Positions 36,701 to 45,702 of a stretch of DNA of 64,000 nt are shown here, one piece after another. The stretch covers positions 8,650,616 to 8,714,615 of the forward strand of contig AP025065.1 in assembly GCA_036186865.1 (NCBI GenBank), in the 5' to 3' direction. The position numbers and the translations under genes were made by a program. Numbering within the stretch: the first letter of the stretch is position 1; every line of letters starts with the position of its first letter. Source of the stretch: Eustoma russellianum. Taxonomy: Eukaryota; Streptophyta; Magnoliopsida; Gentianales; Gentianaceae. The notes below the pieces were generated by a model. That model saw nothing but the letters and a program-made list of their open reading frames with translations, ran no database searches and was not told the origin of the DNA.

Positions 36701-37559
36701 CATATTTATGCGCTGCGGTCACATCTCTCCCATCTGGGCATTTTTTTCTTCTGAACTTCAGGGTTTGTTGCCGACAGTGACCACCCTTCGACAATATTTG
36801 TTATCGTGGTGGTACCGATCTTCTGCATCTTCCCTCTCTGGCGTTTTAAAAGTTGTAATTCCTGCAATCACGGTTTTGAACATTTGGAAGTTCTATGCGC
36901 AGCTCACCTACGGGGAATCCACATCTTTTACGACGACCTTTCTTCGGAATGCTATACACTTTGACATAAATACGTGGATTTATAAGATTCAGGGCACCAA
37001 ACTGACAGCAGGCTCTTCCCTCTCACTTTCTTGGATACCGCGCCTTCGATCCCCTCGCCTAAAGATTGTCCGTTGGCAATGCCCTCCGTCGGGTAGGTAC
37101 AAATTAAATGTAGATGCTGCAGTAGGAGCTCGATTTGCAGCAGGGGGCGCAATCCTGCGCACGCATCACGGCGAATGTGTCCGTGCTATCTCCTTCCGAC
37201 TGCCTCTAAGCACGCCTTTCATGGCGGAAATTCAGGCGACATTATTTGGTCTAATATATTTTCTTCCAGTCTATCGATCAATTATGTTGGAATCTGACTG
37301 TGAAGATTTAGTCAAGCGTCTGCATACCAGACAGCAAGTTTTTGGTAATTATCATCTTTCCACTTTGCGATCGCTTCTTCAGTCACACGGGATAGAGATA
37401 AGGCATGTATATAGAGAAGCTAATAAGACAGCTCATTACTTAGCTCAACATGCCATGCTTTGCCCAGCGACAGGAGTTTTTGATAGACAGCATTTGCCTC
37501 CGATGGTTCGTGCCTCGTTACTTCTCGATCTCACATCACCAAATATCCGCGTAGGCTGA
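33699..37559 (+). CDS. L4 ORF2 protein: endonuclease / reverse transcriptase / RNase H, 1286 aa
   Basis: Catalyses target-primed reverse transcription. An APE-type endonuclease occupies residues 1-230 with the active-site segments ILIWNIRGMRAS, VEPKHAPS, GGDFNTF, WADGRGLG and SDHTPLL (near 217). RT lies at about 455-760: RPICLTNFLSK near 500, GVKQGDP, and AYADDLLIFL with YADD at 35736-35747 (near 680). Between GDPLS and LLF the usual Pro is Leu (codon 35616-35618), a change not seen in L1, L2, L5 or L6. A zf-RVT Cys/His region (QCPFCRQASATVAHIFMRC) lies near 988-1006. RNase H spans about 1130-1265 (KLNVDAAVG, AEIQATLFGL, ESDC, REANKTAHYLA); the usual fourth catalytic Asp is His. The start ATG overlaps the ORF1 stop by 4 nt. 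Confidence 0.93.
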   Translation: MNILIWNIRGMRASLPRLRSLIHEHKLHLLALVEPKHAPSQIMGYGLRLGFSQTFVSQSEQIWFFWRDTEFTVIAMQDQDQVVHLTLKSLSLQATFVLSLVYAKHTPSQRQLLWQSLCDFHATLQLPWLVGGDFNTFRSLADHHGRSTPALASLQDFNECIEHCSLVDPPYHGTRFTWADGRGLGRVRRRLDWILVNAMLQDYFDILQLTHLPRTTSDHTPLLVSCKMSSSQPRRSFRFLDAWLHHSDFQSYVHTMWQSYPTTSGMTGFYRKLFALKKDLQRWNKDVFGNIFNTLKHAEELLNTAENRWDATPTESTREAYHKAKAEYLIASNYEMQFWKQKARVKWLKEGDANTKYFHTLVKGRRAHFSIQQIRNSEGILLTAQDEIMASAVDFYTTLFARQSTHSHSAILSHIPCLLSDQDNFMLTQLPSEAEVKTTVWSLDPHSAAGPDGFHGTFYRSCWATIHLDVLKAVQEFFLGVPQPAVMAGALITLIPKIQAPQTFSDFRPICLTNFLSKVCTRIIATRLGTLLPRLISPEQTGFLPGHDISTQILLAREMIHMMDKGGSQLCLKLDMMKAFDRVSWEYLELLLRQFGFSDFFIRVIVNHLSATRLSVLINGQPSSQFRPFRGVKQGDPLSLLLFILSSEGFSRGLRSLSAAGHIQSFRLGRVPLAITHLAYADDLLIFLRGTQRNLRHFCTFLTQYETASGQKVNYNKSNIIPSANVTSQQQRIFRDILDMHLSSLPFRYLGSYLHKGINRARFCTPLLQHVETRLHGWHARLLTQAGRLTLLHSVIAAIPLHILAAGGLPKSIICILHRKMASFFWGNRHHWVSWNKIARPYDEGGLGLRDLNSLQKAYHCKIWWSYHTNDTLWSTYMHMKYGRRNDFTPRLPDSPIWKLICRIHPTCISHTTGFGHFLSWTPSSTGEFTLKSAYNVCRTAAPTLLSSKFIWFKHHSPAAKLLLWRIFNSALPFEDFIGRYAVMCPTQCPFCRQASATVAHIFMRCGHISPIWAFFSSELQGLLPTVTTLRQYLLSWWYRSSASSLSGVLKVVIPAITVLNIWKFYAQLTYGESTSFTTTFLRNAIHFDINTWIYKIQGTKLTAGSSLSLSWIPRLRSPRLKIVRWQCPPSGRYKLNVDAAVGARFAAGGAILRTHHGECVRAISFRLPLSTPFMAEIQATLFGLIYFLPVYRSIMLESDCEDLVKRLHTRQQVFGNYHLSTLRSLLQSHGIEIRHVYREANKTAHYLAQHAMLCPATGVFDRQHLPPMVRASLLLDLTSPNIRVG

Positions 37560-38545
37560 GCATCAAGTCTTCCACATGGATTGGCATGTCTTGTTTTGCC
37601 CTGCCCGTACCATATCAGGTACGGGCGGGTATGGTATGTTTTCTACACCATTCTTGTGCTGTTATTTTCCTTTTCCTAGTCACTCTTATAGTTTGCTCGT
37701 TGTCTCCATAATTGTGCACTGGTGGTTCGTTTCCATTTCGCTGAGATGCTCCCGTTATGTTCATTTGGAGCATGCGTTCCAACAATTTTGGCTCTTTTAC
37801 GACCTTTCTGCCTGTCCTCGATTGAGTGCAGGCAGGCTCGGTATGCTTTGTAATCCTTTACGCTATTGGATATTATCACACAATATTTGTTATCATTTTA
37901 ACTGCGCTGATCTTTTGATGTGCATTTCGCCACCACACAATTTGGCATTCACTTGGAGCTGGAGCATTCCACTGATGGCTGTTTCACATGGCGTTTTACC
38001 CGCTGTTACACAATTACGGGAGGATTTGGCTACGCTTGTCATCACTGCCGGCCCTCTAGTTGGTGCTGGCAGGCAGGGTATGATCTTCATCTGTAAATGT
38101 TCCTTTGGTTCATTATGCTTTCTTTAGCTGCTTTGCTCAGTATTGGTTTTTTTCATTGCATGGAAACGACGCTGCCTCGGCATGGATCTTCAAACCGATT
38201 GCATGCATGCCACATATGTTCTGGATCATTTCGGAGCCACATTGCGCGATATTCACTGTGCTACGAAGGAGCTAATCACTTGGACAGCAATACATCCACA
38301 ATCTTTATATTCACTATTTTACCATTTTGATATCAATGATAATCGAATAAATGTGTACGCTTTTTCCTTTGCCAAGGTTTTATCCACAAGGGTGGTTTTT
38401 CTTGGCAAGGTTTTAATGCGGCATATCATATTCGATTGGAGATATCTTTTACTAGCGTCCTATTTCTTTAATTCGCAAACTCAGACTTCTGTAATATGGT
38501 TTTCCTCCGCCATAAGTGAGGCTTATTTATAATAAAAATCTCTTT
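37560..38545 (+). other. L4 3' UTR with three upstream hairpin modules and terminal hairpins
   Basis: Module 1: the CTTCCACATGGATTGGC box, then a 12-bp hairpin 37600-37611/37618-37629. Module 2: CTGCCTG 37808-37814 with CAGGCAG 37829-37835. Module 3: CTGCC 38045-38049 with GGCAG near 38068-38076. Each is followed by GGTATG-like sequence. The two-tier hairpin has GCCAAG 38371-38376 with CTTGGC 38401-38406 around CCAC 38384-38387 and GTGG 38392-38395. The terminal hairpin is at 38504-38521. Small open frames here are not supported as genes. Confidence 0.8.
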
Positions 38546-38549
38546 TCAT

Positions 38550-38602
<53 letters not shown>
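38546..38602. repeat. TA microsatellite between L4 and L5
   Basis: Nearly pure TA run joining the L4 3' tail to the L5 5' UTR. Confidence 0.95.
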
Positions 38603-38610
<8 letters not shown>

Positions 38611-38770
38611 ACAAAGAGCTCTGGCGATGATCGGCGCTCATGGTGATTAGGTCGGTCGGAAGCACCAGCTTCGTCTGACATTGCGCTTTCCCCAACCCCA
38701 GCCATTCTTCCGACAATTTTACATTTATTTATTATCCTTTCATATAAAGATCCAACCTTTCCTGTTGGCA

Positions 38771-40082
38771 ATGGTGGAAACGGCTGCTACAAACCCTACG
38801 AGGTTACCGACCAAAAAAACGTATTCTTCATTATTCCATACATCGACCTCCGCCATTATCCCTCCGAAGACGATACAGAAGTATAAAGGGAGTCCCATGA
38901 TATCATTTACAGATGAGGAAATCGCTACATTAGCGGAACCATACAAATTTTCATTGGTTGGAACTTTTTGGTATGGCAAGCCCCCAATCGCCACAATACG
39001 ATCAACAATGGATCGAATCGGATTTCTTGGATCAGTACAGGTGGGTCTCCTGGATTCTAAGCATGTGATACTACACTTTCAACAGGAACAAGATTACTTG
39101 CGGTGTTTTGCGCGTCGCAGTTGGATGATAGCAGGGAAGTATATGAGAGTCACTAAATGGACTCCCACGTATGATCCCACCGTAGATGTTCCGATCGTAC
39201 CAGTTTGGGTGTCCCTCCCATGCCTACCATTACATTATCATCAGAAATCTGCATTAATGCAGATTGGCAAAATGCTGGGCGATCCAATGAAATTGGACAC
39301 CGCGACAGCGGAATCACTCAGACCATCAGTTGCTCGTTTGTGTGTTGAAATTGATGTTTCAAAGGAACTTCCCAGCAGAATATTTATTCAAGCGTTAAAT
39401 AGGGTGGTGCAGCAACAGGTTCTATATGAAGATTTACCATCATACTGTTCGAAATGCTTCAGACTAGGTCACAACGCAGCTGACTGCAAACAGAATCATG
39501 AAGGAAAAATAATAGAATTTCCGCATACTAAAGAAGCTCAGCCACAGTCTAAAGATCATATACAGAAAACAAAGGATTCTGCTAAGGAACAGCGGTGGAC
39601 GCCTAAAAAACCTATGATTTCGATTCCACCGCAGAACAAGGAGACTATAACACTGTCAGCTTCACCAGATTTAACCGCCCCGCATATGGTCTCATATGTT
39701 CAAGATTTTGTAAGATTACAGGGAGTTGATGATAGTTTCACTGCAGATATCTCCCATCCACCCCACTCGTTTTCAATATCAGACAGTGAAGTCACACCAG
39801 AATTATATGAACAATAGCATCCTACGAACGTTGATATTACAGCTAAAGAAATTGTATCAGAAATCCTCACTGACATAATGCAAGCCGTTGTTTCTACTGA
39901 CCCAAGCCCAATTGGGGATGCTCAGCGAGCAACTCCCACAGAAAATCCAGCAGACGTGGCTCTTCAAGTTCCCCCCTCGGCTTCTTCGTCGTCACCGTCG
40001 TAATTTAGAGCCCTCTTCACCACCACTTATAATATCAAGGGCTACTCTCTCTAACTCCTTTGATTGTTTATCAACTCAATAA
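38771..40082 (+). pseudogene. L5 ORF1 (DUF4283 + CCHC), disrupted C-terminus
   Basis: ATG 38771 gives MVETAATNPTRLPTKK. The DUF4283 region and zinc knuckle CSKCFRLGHNAADC (about 39450-39490) are intact. TAG at 39815-39817 cuts the acidic C-terminal region; the same frame then runs to TAA near 40000, while the family's basic tail (RRHRRNLEPSSPP) and normal end at TAA 40080-40082 are in another frame, showing a frameshift. There is no ATGA overlap with ORF2: the stop is TAA and ORF2 starts 6 nt later. Confidence 0.87.
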
Positions 40083-40087
40083 AGATA

Positions 40088-43000
40088 ATGATTTGGAACG
40101 TCCGTGGTATCCGCACTTCTTTACCGCGTCTATTATCACTGTTGCGTAGCTATCACCTGAATCTTTTAGTTGTCATTGAGCCTAAACTACGACCATCTTT
40201 ATTGGTACGTTACAGACTTCAATTTGGTTTCACCCATGCATTATCAGTTTGTCATGATAACATTTGGGTATTCTGGAGTTCATCGTTTTTAACTTTAGAA
40301 ACAGAACGAGTGGGAGTTCAAAACCATTCGATACAATTTCAGTGGATACCCACCGGAGCTCGATTTTACAGTACTTTCATTTATGGCTTACACACTGTTG
40401 CTGCACGTCGTCCACTTTGGGAAGATATTAAGGAGATACATTCGGTAATTGATTTGCATTGGCTACCAGGAGGGGATTTTAATACTTTTTTAACATTAGA
40501 CGAGCACAAAGGTCGGTCATCTCCTTCTCTTCGAACATTACAAGACTTTAATACTTGTGTTTCAACATGTTCGCTACAATCAATTCCTTATCAAGGTACA
40601 TCATTTACTTGGAGTGATGGAAGAGGACTTGGACGTGTTTGGAGAAGACTGGATAGATATCTTTGTACGCCTAATTTCTTTGATCTCTTTGCCACTGTCT
40701 CTTATCAACATCTTAGTTGCACAACATCAGACCATTGTCCTATCTATCTTCAATGTACAGCGGATAGCACAAGTCGGACTTCTTCGTTTCGATATCTGGA
40801 TGTATGGACTACTCATTCTGACTTTAAACAGTTTGTTATGCACCATTGGCACTCCTTTAGCACAACAGGTGGTATGACGGGGTTCTATAGCAAACTTTGG
40901 CAATTCAAGCAACAATTAAAGCAATGGAATAAATATGTTTTTGGCAACATATTTGATGCTCTTGAACATGCTGAAAAAGAGGCCCTTCGCTATGAGAAAG
41001 AATATGATCATCAACCAACTGAAACATCCCGTGAGTTATATCATCGTAGCATGGCATCATTAATGAGACAGCAGCATCGAGCTACATTATTCTGGAAGCA
41101 AAATACTAAAGTAAAATGGATGGCGGACGGTGACGCTAACACGCGGTATTACCACCAAATTGTAAAAGAGAAACGACATCGTCAGACAATTAGCAGAATA
41201 CTAGATTCCAATGGTATGGAATATCAAAATATCACAGACATTGAGAATCAAGCCGTCAGCTATTTTCAAACTTTATTTACAGCAGAACAGTTATCTGATC
41301 CATCATCTTTGCTACAGTATATTCCCACTATACTAACGCAGGTGGATAATGACATGTTGATGACTATTCCAGATCTACAGGAAGTACAGAAAGCAGTATG
41401 GGATCTTAGTCCAACCAGTGCGGCTGGACCTGATGGGTTCCCCGGCTCATTCTATCGAACATTTTGGAATATCATTAAGTCGGATGTACATAAAGCGGTT
41501 CAAGAATTCTTTATTGGAGTGCAGCCACCTCACCAGCTTGCCGTGTCACTTATTACACTTATTCCAAAGGTATCGAATCCACAGTCATTTAATGATTTTC
41601 GTCCTATTTGTTTAACTAACTTTTTGGCCAAGGTCATCACCTTTCTTTTAGCAACGCGTCTAGCAGAGCTTCTCCCCCGACTTATATCTTCGGAACAAGC
41701 AGGATTTCTTAAGGGCCATGGAATTACAGATCATATTCTGTTAGCTCAGGAAATGGTCATATGCTAGATAAAAAAGTTCGTGGAGGACATGTTATAGTTA
41801 AGCTGGATATGGCCAAAGCTTTTGATCGAGTGGATTGGACATACCTTCGTCTTCTTTTATTGAAGTTTGGATTTGACGCAAAACTTGTGCGCATGATCTT
41901 AAATAATCTATCGGCAACTCGATGTTCAGTGCTCATCAATGGTAAACCTGTGGGTTTCTTCCCAGTTACAAAAGGGGTCAAGCAAGGGGATCCTTTGTCA
42001 CCTTTGTTGTTCATCTTGGCATCAGAAGATTTCTCACGTGGAATAAATGCTCTAATGAATTCAGGGGACATACGTGGTTTTCAACAGGGACGTGTGCCAA
42101 AGGTCTCACATTTAGCTTTTGCTGATGATTTGGTGGTCTTTCTAAATGGCATTGCTCTAATATTCAAAAATTTCGGAATTTTTTGGATATCTATCAATCT
42201 GCTTTGGGACAATTAGTAAATTTTCATAAAAGTCAATTGGTGGTAGGAAACACAGTTGCAGGATCTAGAGTGTCAAATCAGCTTGGTATGCGGTTGGTAT
42301 CATTACCCATTAAGTACCTTGGCTCCTATTTATATAAGGGTATCAATCGTTCACGCTATTGTACAACACTCTTACAACATTTTGATAACCGCCTGAATTC
42401 TTGGTCATCAAAGTTGCTCTCAATGGCAGGTAGAGTAGTCCTTATAAGGTATGTTTTGGCAACGATGCCACTACACATTATAGCAAGTTCTAGATTGCCT
42501 AAGAGCGTCATAAACATCTTGAATAAGAAAATGTCGGATTTCTTATGGAATGGAAGGCACCATTGGATATCCTGGTCACAAGTGTGTCAACCAGTTGAGA
42601 ATGGTGGATTGGGCATACGCAATTTAGACTTCATTCAAAAGGTATATAATGGCCAACTATGGTGGAAATATTGCATGTCTAATACGGTATGGGCAACATA
42701 CAGCCGAACAAAATATGGTCGCAGAAATGATATTTACGCACATATTTATGATTCATCGGTTTGGAAGCGCATTTGTCATATCCACAGTTACATGCAAGAA
42801 TATGTTGATCCTCATCCGGATACCTTTCAATGGTTAGCAGACTCGGCGGGACAATATACTATTAAATCGGCCTATTTGCTATTGCATTCGCAAACTTTAT
42901 TATTTGAGCCGTCTAAGTATATATGGTGGCGAACCCTCCCCCAGGGGTGAAGGTATTCTTATGGCGACTTTGGTGTCATGCTCTTCCCCTAACAAATAAT

Positions 43001-43936
43001 CTTCGAGCATGGCAGACAATATACCCATCCCAATGTGTTTTCTGCTTACAACAGTCGGATACTAGAGATCATATTTTCTTACATTGTCCAACAGTGAAGT
43101 CAATGTGGATCTAGGTATCCTCATTATTTTCGGGTCCTATGCCTCGTCAAGCGACTATCCACGCTTACTTGTATTGTTGGTGGCGAAGGTCCTCAACTGC
43201 TACCCTGCAGGGACATTTATGTGTGGTGGTTCCCGCTTTAGTAACTTGGAGAATTTGGAAGGAATACACATCCATTAAATTTGGTGACAAAATATTTTCG
43301 GCTAGTCGACTATACCAGCAGATTCGTATGAATATATATACATGGTGTGCATCTGTGCAGGGGCGTAAATTTGCTCAATCAATACCTCATCTCATTGCTC
43401 ACGGGTTTTCTCCTCAGTTAAAATTACGACGCCATCGAATTGTTAAATGGACATTGCCACCTTCAGGAAAATTGAAGCTAAATGTAGACGCTGTTGTAGG
43501 CCGAAACACAGCAGCTGCGGGTGCTGTTCTACGTGATGACTCCGGGACTTTTATCTCAGCCATTTGTTTTGTATTGCCATGTGTTTCTCCAGTACAAGCT
43601 GAATTAATGGCTTTGTGGTTCTCCCTTACATACTATGCTATGACTTATGATGAGTTACATGTCGAAACGGACTGCCGCCAATTGCTAAACTTAGTCCATA
43701 ATCTTTCAAGATACACGGGATCCTTATATTTCTCCATACATCGTGTGACACGCGTCTTGACTCTCAATGCCTCCACTTTGAGTTTCTGTCCTCGGGAAGC
43801 AAATACGGCTGCGCATGCTTTAGCAAGACATGGCTTTCTTGCTTCAGGAGTTTTACACTTCCCTACAATGACTCCGTTGCCTTGTGAGGTGCGTGGAAAC
43901 CTGTTGCTTGACACATTACCAACACTCAGATTATGA
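40088..43936 (+). pseudogene. L5 ORF2 (endonuclease / RT / RNase H), several frameshifts
   Basis: Most likely start ATG 40088 (MIWNVRGIRTSLPRL), after the ORF1 stop. The endonuclease (GGDFNTFLTLDEH, WSDGRGLGRVWRRLD, TSDHCPI) and N-terminal RT are open to 41767. One base is missing near 41760; RT continues in a second frame (KLDMAKAFDRVDW, KQGDPLSPLLFILASEDFS, AFADDLVVFL) to about 42190, shifts again into 42183-42950, shifts near 42930 into a zf-RVT segment (QCVFCLQQSDTRDHIFLHC), and meets a TAG at 43112. RNase H is open from 43139 to 43936 (NVDAVVG, ETDC, REANTAAHALA). The RT box reads FADD where the other copies have YADD. Confidence 0.88.
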
Positions 43937-44643
43937 TGCAGTGGCGTGTTTTCTTGGAGGTTGCCTATGCCAGTCATTGGTGTAGGCAGCCATGGTATGC
44001 TTTCTTTTCGTTATCTTCCACGTTTTTTTGCGCATCCCACATTATTCTTTTTGCTATGTCTGAGGATAATGTCTTTATTTTTTACACTATTGCTGAGGAA
44101 CGACCAAGACATATACTTCACACTATCTGGACTCCTCAAAACTACGTATATCATTGGAGGTTGCTCATAGTCATTTGGCTATGGGCAACTTGGGTATGGT
44201 TCTATACTCTTTGTGACATCCTTATGGGCAATCCCATTTGCTTGATTACTAATCCACTTCATATGTGAGGTATTCTCATGGAGAGGCGAAGGCGGAATCG
44301 GCACGTACCACATCAACATGCAAATCAGCCATACATCTGTTTGGAGTTTACTTTGATTAGATTTAGGTTGATCCATTTCATTATCTCTTTGTATTACACG
44401 CATACTAAATCTGCTAGTCTTATAAATATGTACGCTTTTTCCTTCGTCAAGGTTTTATCCACAAAGGTGGTTTTACTTGACAAGGTTTTAATGTGACATA
44501 TTATATATGACTGGCGTTTACATATACTTTCTGCTCTTCATGAGCTCTTTGTGTACAAAGACTTCCCTTATTTACGTACATTGATGTAATATGGTTTTCT
44601 CACACCAAAAGTGAGGCTTATTAATAATATTTTGCTTCATTTA
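43937..44643 (+). other. L5 3' UTR hairpins
   Basis: One upstream module, TGCCTA 43962-43967 with TAGGCA 43983-43988, followed by CATGGTATG. The conserved two-tier hairpin has outer arms GTCAAG 44446-44451 and CTTGAC 44476-44481, a compensated change from GCCAAG/CTTGGC, and inner arms CCAC 44459-44462 and GTGG 44467-44470. Terminal hairpin 44599-44615. Confidence 0.8.
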
Positions 44644-44667
44644 ATATATATATATATATATATATAT
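44644..44667. repeat. TA microsatellite between convergent L5 and L6 3' ends
   Basis: 24 bp of TA repeat; L5 ends to its left and the 3' tail of the oppositely oriented L6 begins to its right. Confidence 0.95.
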
Positions 44668-45702
44668 TTTATGAAACATTGATTTTATTAATAGGAAGCC
44701 TCACTTGTGGCGGAGGAAAACCTTATTACAAAACATCAGAGTATGCGAATAAATGAAATAACGAACTAATAAGAACATATCTCCAGTCGTATACGATATG
44801 CCGCATTAAAACCTTGCCAGAAAAAACCACCCTTGTGGACAAAACCCTAGCGAAGGAAAAAGCGTACATATTTATACGACCATCATTGAGATGTATAAAA
44901 TCTAAGTCTGAGTATAAATGTGTGTATTCGGCAGACAGAGGCGTGGTTCGAGTGTGGTAGTTGAAACAGCGGAAAATGTTGTGCGAGATTGTCGCATCAT
45001 GGAGTACCTCCGAGAAAAGCCAAAGTGTAGTTATGCCAGTGATGTAGAACTTCCAATTTGTGGATGGGGGATGAGGGTTGACCGTTGAGGCCGCCAATGT
45101 AGGAAAAACATATCTCTCCACCAATCGATATAGTCCAAGACATGAAAGAGCGAGCATAAAAAGGCAGTTATGAAACAGGAGGAAACAGCAGAGAATGCAG
45201 GCCAAAAGATAACAAGACATACCGAACCTGCCTGAATCCCGTTGGAGACAGGCAGGAAGATTCTTGAAACGCCAATCCCTGTGGAAGACAATCTGAGACG
45301 GCATAAGGATGAGACGCCAATGTGTCATAATAGTGTCCACCAAGGCACAGGCAGGTGAGCGAAAGGTAATCCAAGCCATATGGAAACTCAGGGGAATAGC
45401 GACCATCAAATGTTGAAGACACGAAAATGCCCATGCAGCAGTAATATCAGAAAATACGTCACGTATGCACAGCAAATACAGACTAAGAAAATATACCGAC
45501 AAGATGTTGAGCTCACCAAAGCTGCCTGCACTGACAAAAGTACAGGCAGCAACAACATATAGATGCCAATCCATGTGGAAGACCTTGATAGCGTTGACCT
45601 CTCCATTTATAATGAAAACACTTGCGCCCATGTCTGCCTGCACTCAAATGAGTACAGGCAGAGGATAAGAAAGTGCGTCAATCCATTCGGAAGACTTAAT
45701 GA
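44668..45702 (-). other. L6 3' UTR with three hairpin modules and terminal hairpins
   Basis: Hairpin modules at 45634-45646/45649-45661, 45521-45528/45543-45550 and 45227-45234/45249-45256, each preceded on the minus strand by a CTTCC(A/G)-ATGGATTG-like box. The conserved two-tier hairpin has outer arms 44816-44820 (CTGGC on the coding strand) with 44847-44851 (GCTAG) and inner arms 44827-44830/44835-44838. Terminal CCTC/GAGG hairpin at 44699-44716. The 305-codon open frame crossing this region is not a gene (see rejected items). Confidence 0.8.

Larger units (their letters stand above)
32204..38545 (+). mobile_element. LINE copy L4: full length with two intact ORFs
   Basis: 5' UTR (32204-32364) with GCGGCGATCCGGCG and a GCCGCCGCCG run, intact ORF1 and ORF2 overlapping by 4 nt, and an approximately 985-bp 3' UTR with three hairpin modules and the conserved terminal hairpins. 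It is flanked on both sides by TA repeat, so a target duplication cannot be separated from the microsatellite. It is the only copy in the window with both frames uninterrupted, which suggests the most recent insertion. Confidence 0.93.
38603..44643 (+). mobile_element. LINE copy L5: full length, divergent subfamily, degenerate
   Basis: Same architecture and 5' CTCTGGCGATG motif as the others, but the ORF1 and ORF2 proteins are noticeably more diverged (for example ORF1 GTFWYGKPPIATIRSTMDRI; RNase H KLNVDAVVGRNTAAAG). Five or more breaks in the frames. The 3' end has the variant terminal hairpin CTCAC 44599-44603 with GTGAG 44611-44615, followed by TA repeat. Confidence 0.9.

Noticed and set aside
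37576..38532. Open frames of 129-183 codons in the L4 3' UTR
   Set aside because: Not conserved in reading frame in the homologous 3' UTRs; conservation there follows RNA pairing and not codons.
44726..45643. 305-codon minus-strand open frame in the L6 3' UTR
   Set aside because: It covers the repeated hairpin modules after the ORF2 end; no equivalent uninterrupted frame exists in L1, L2 or L5, no recognisable domain, and repeats of the modules explain the length.
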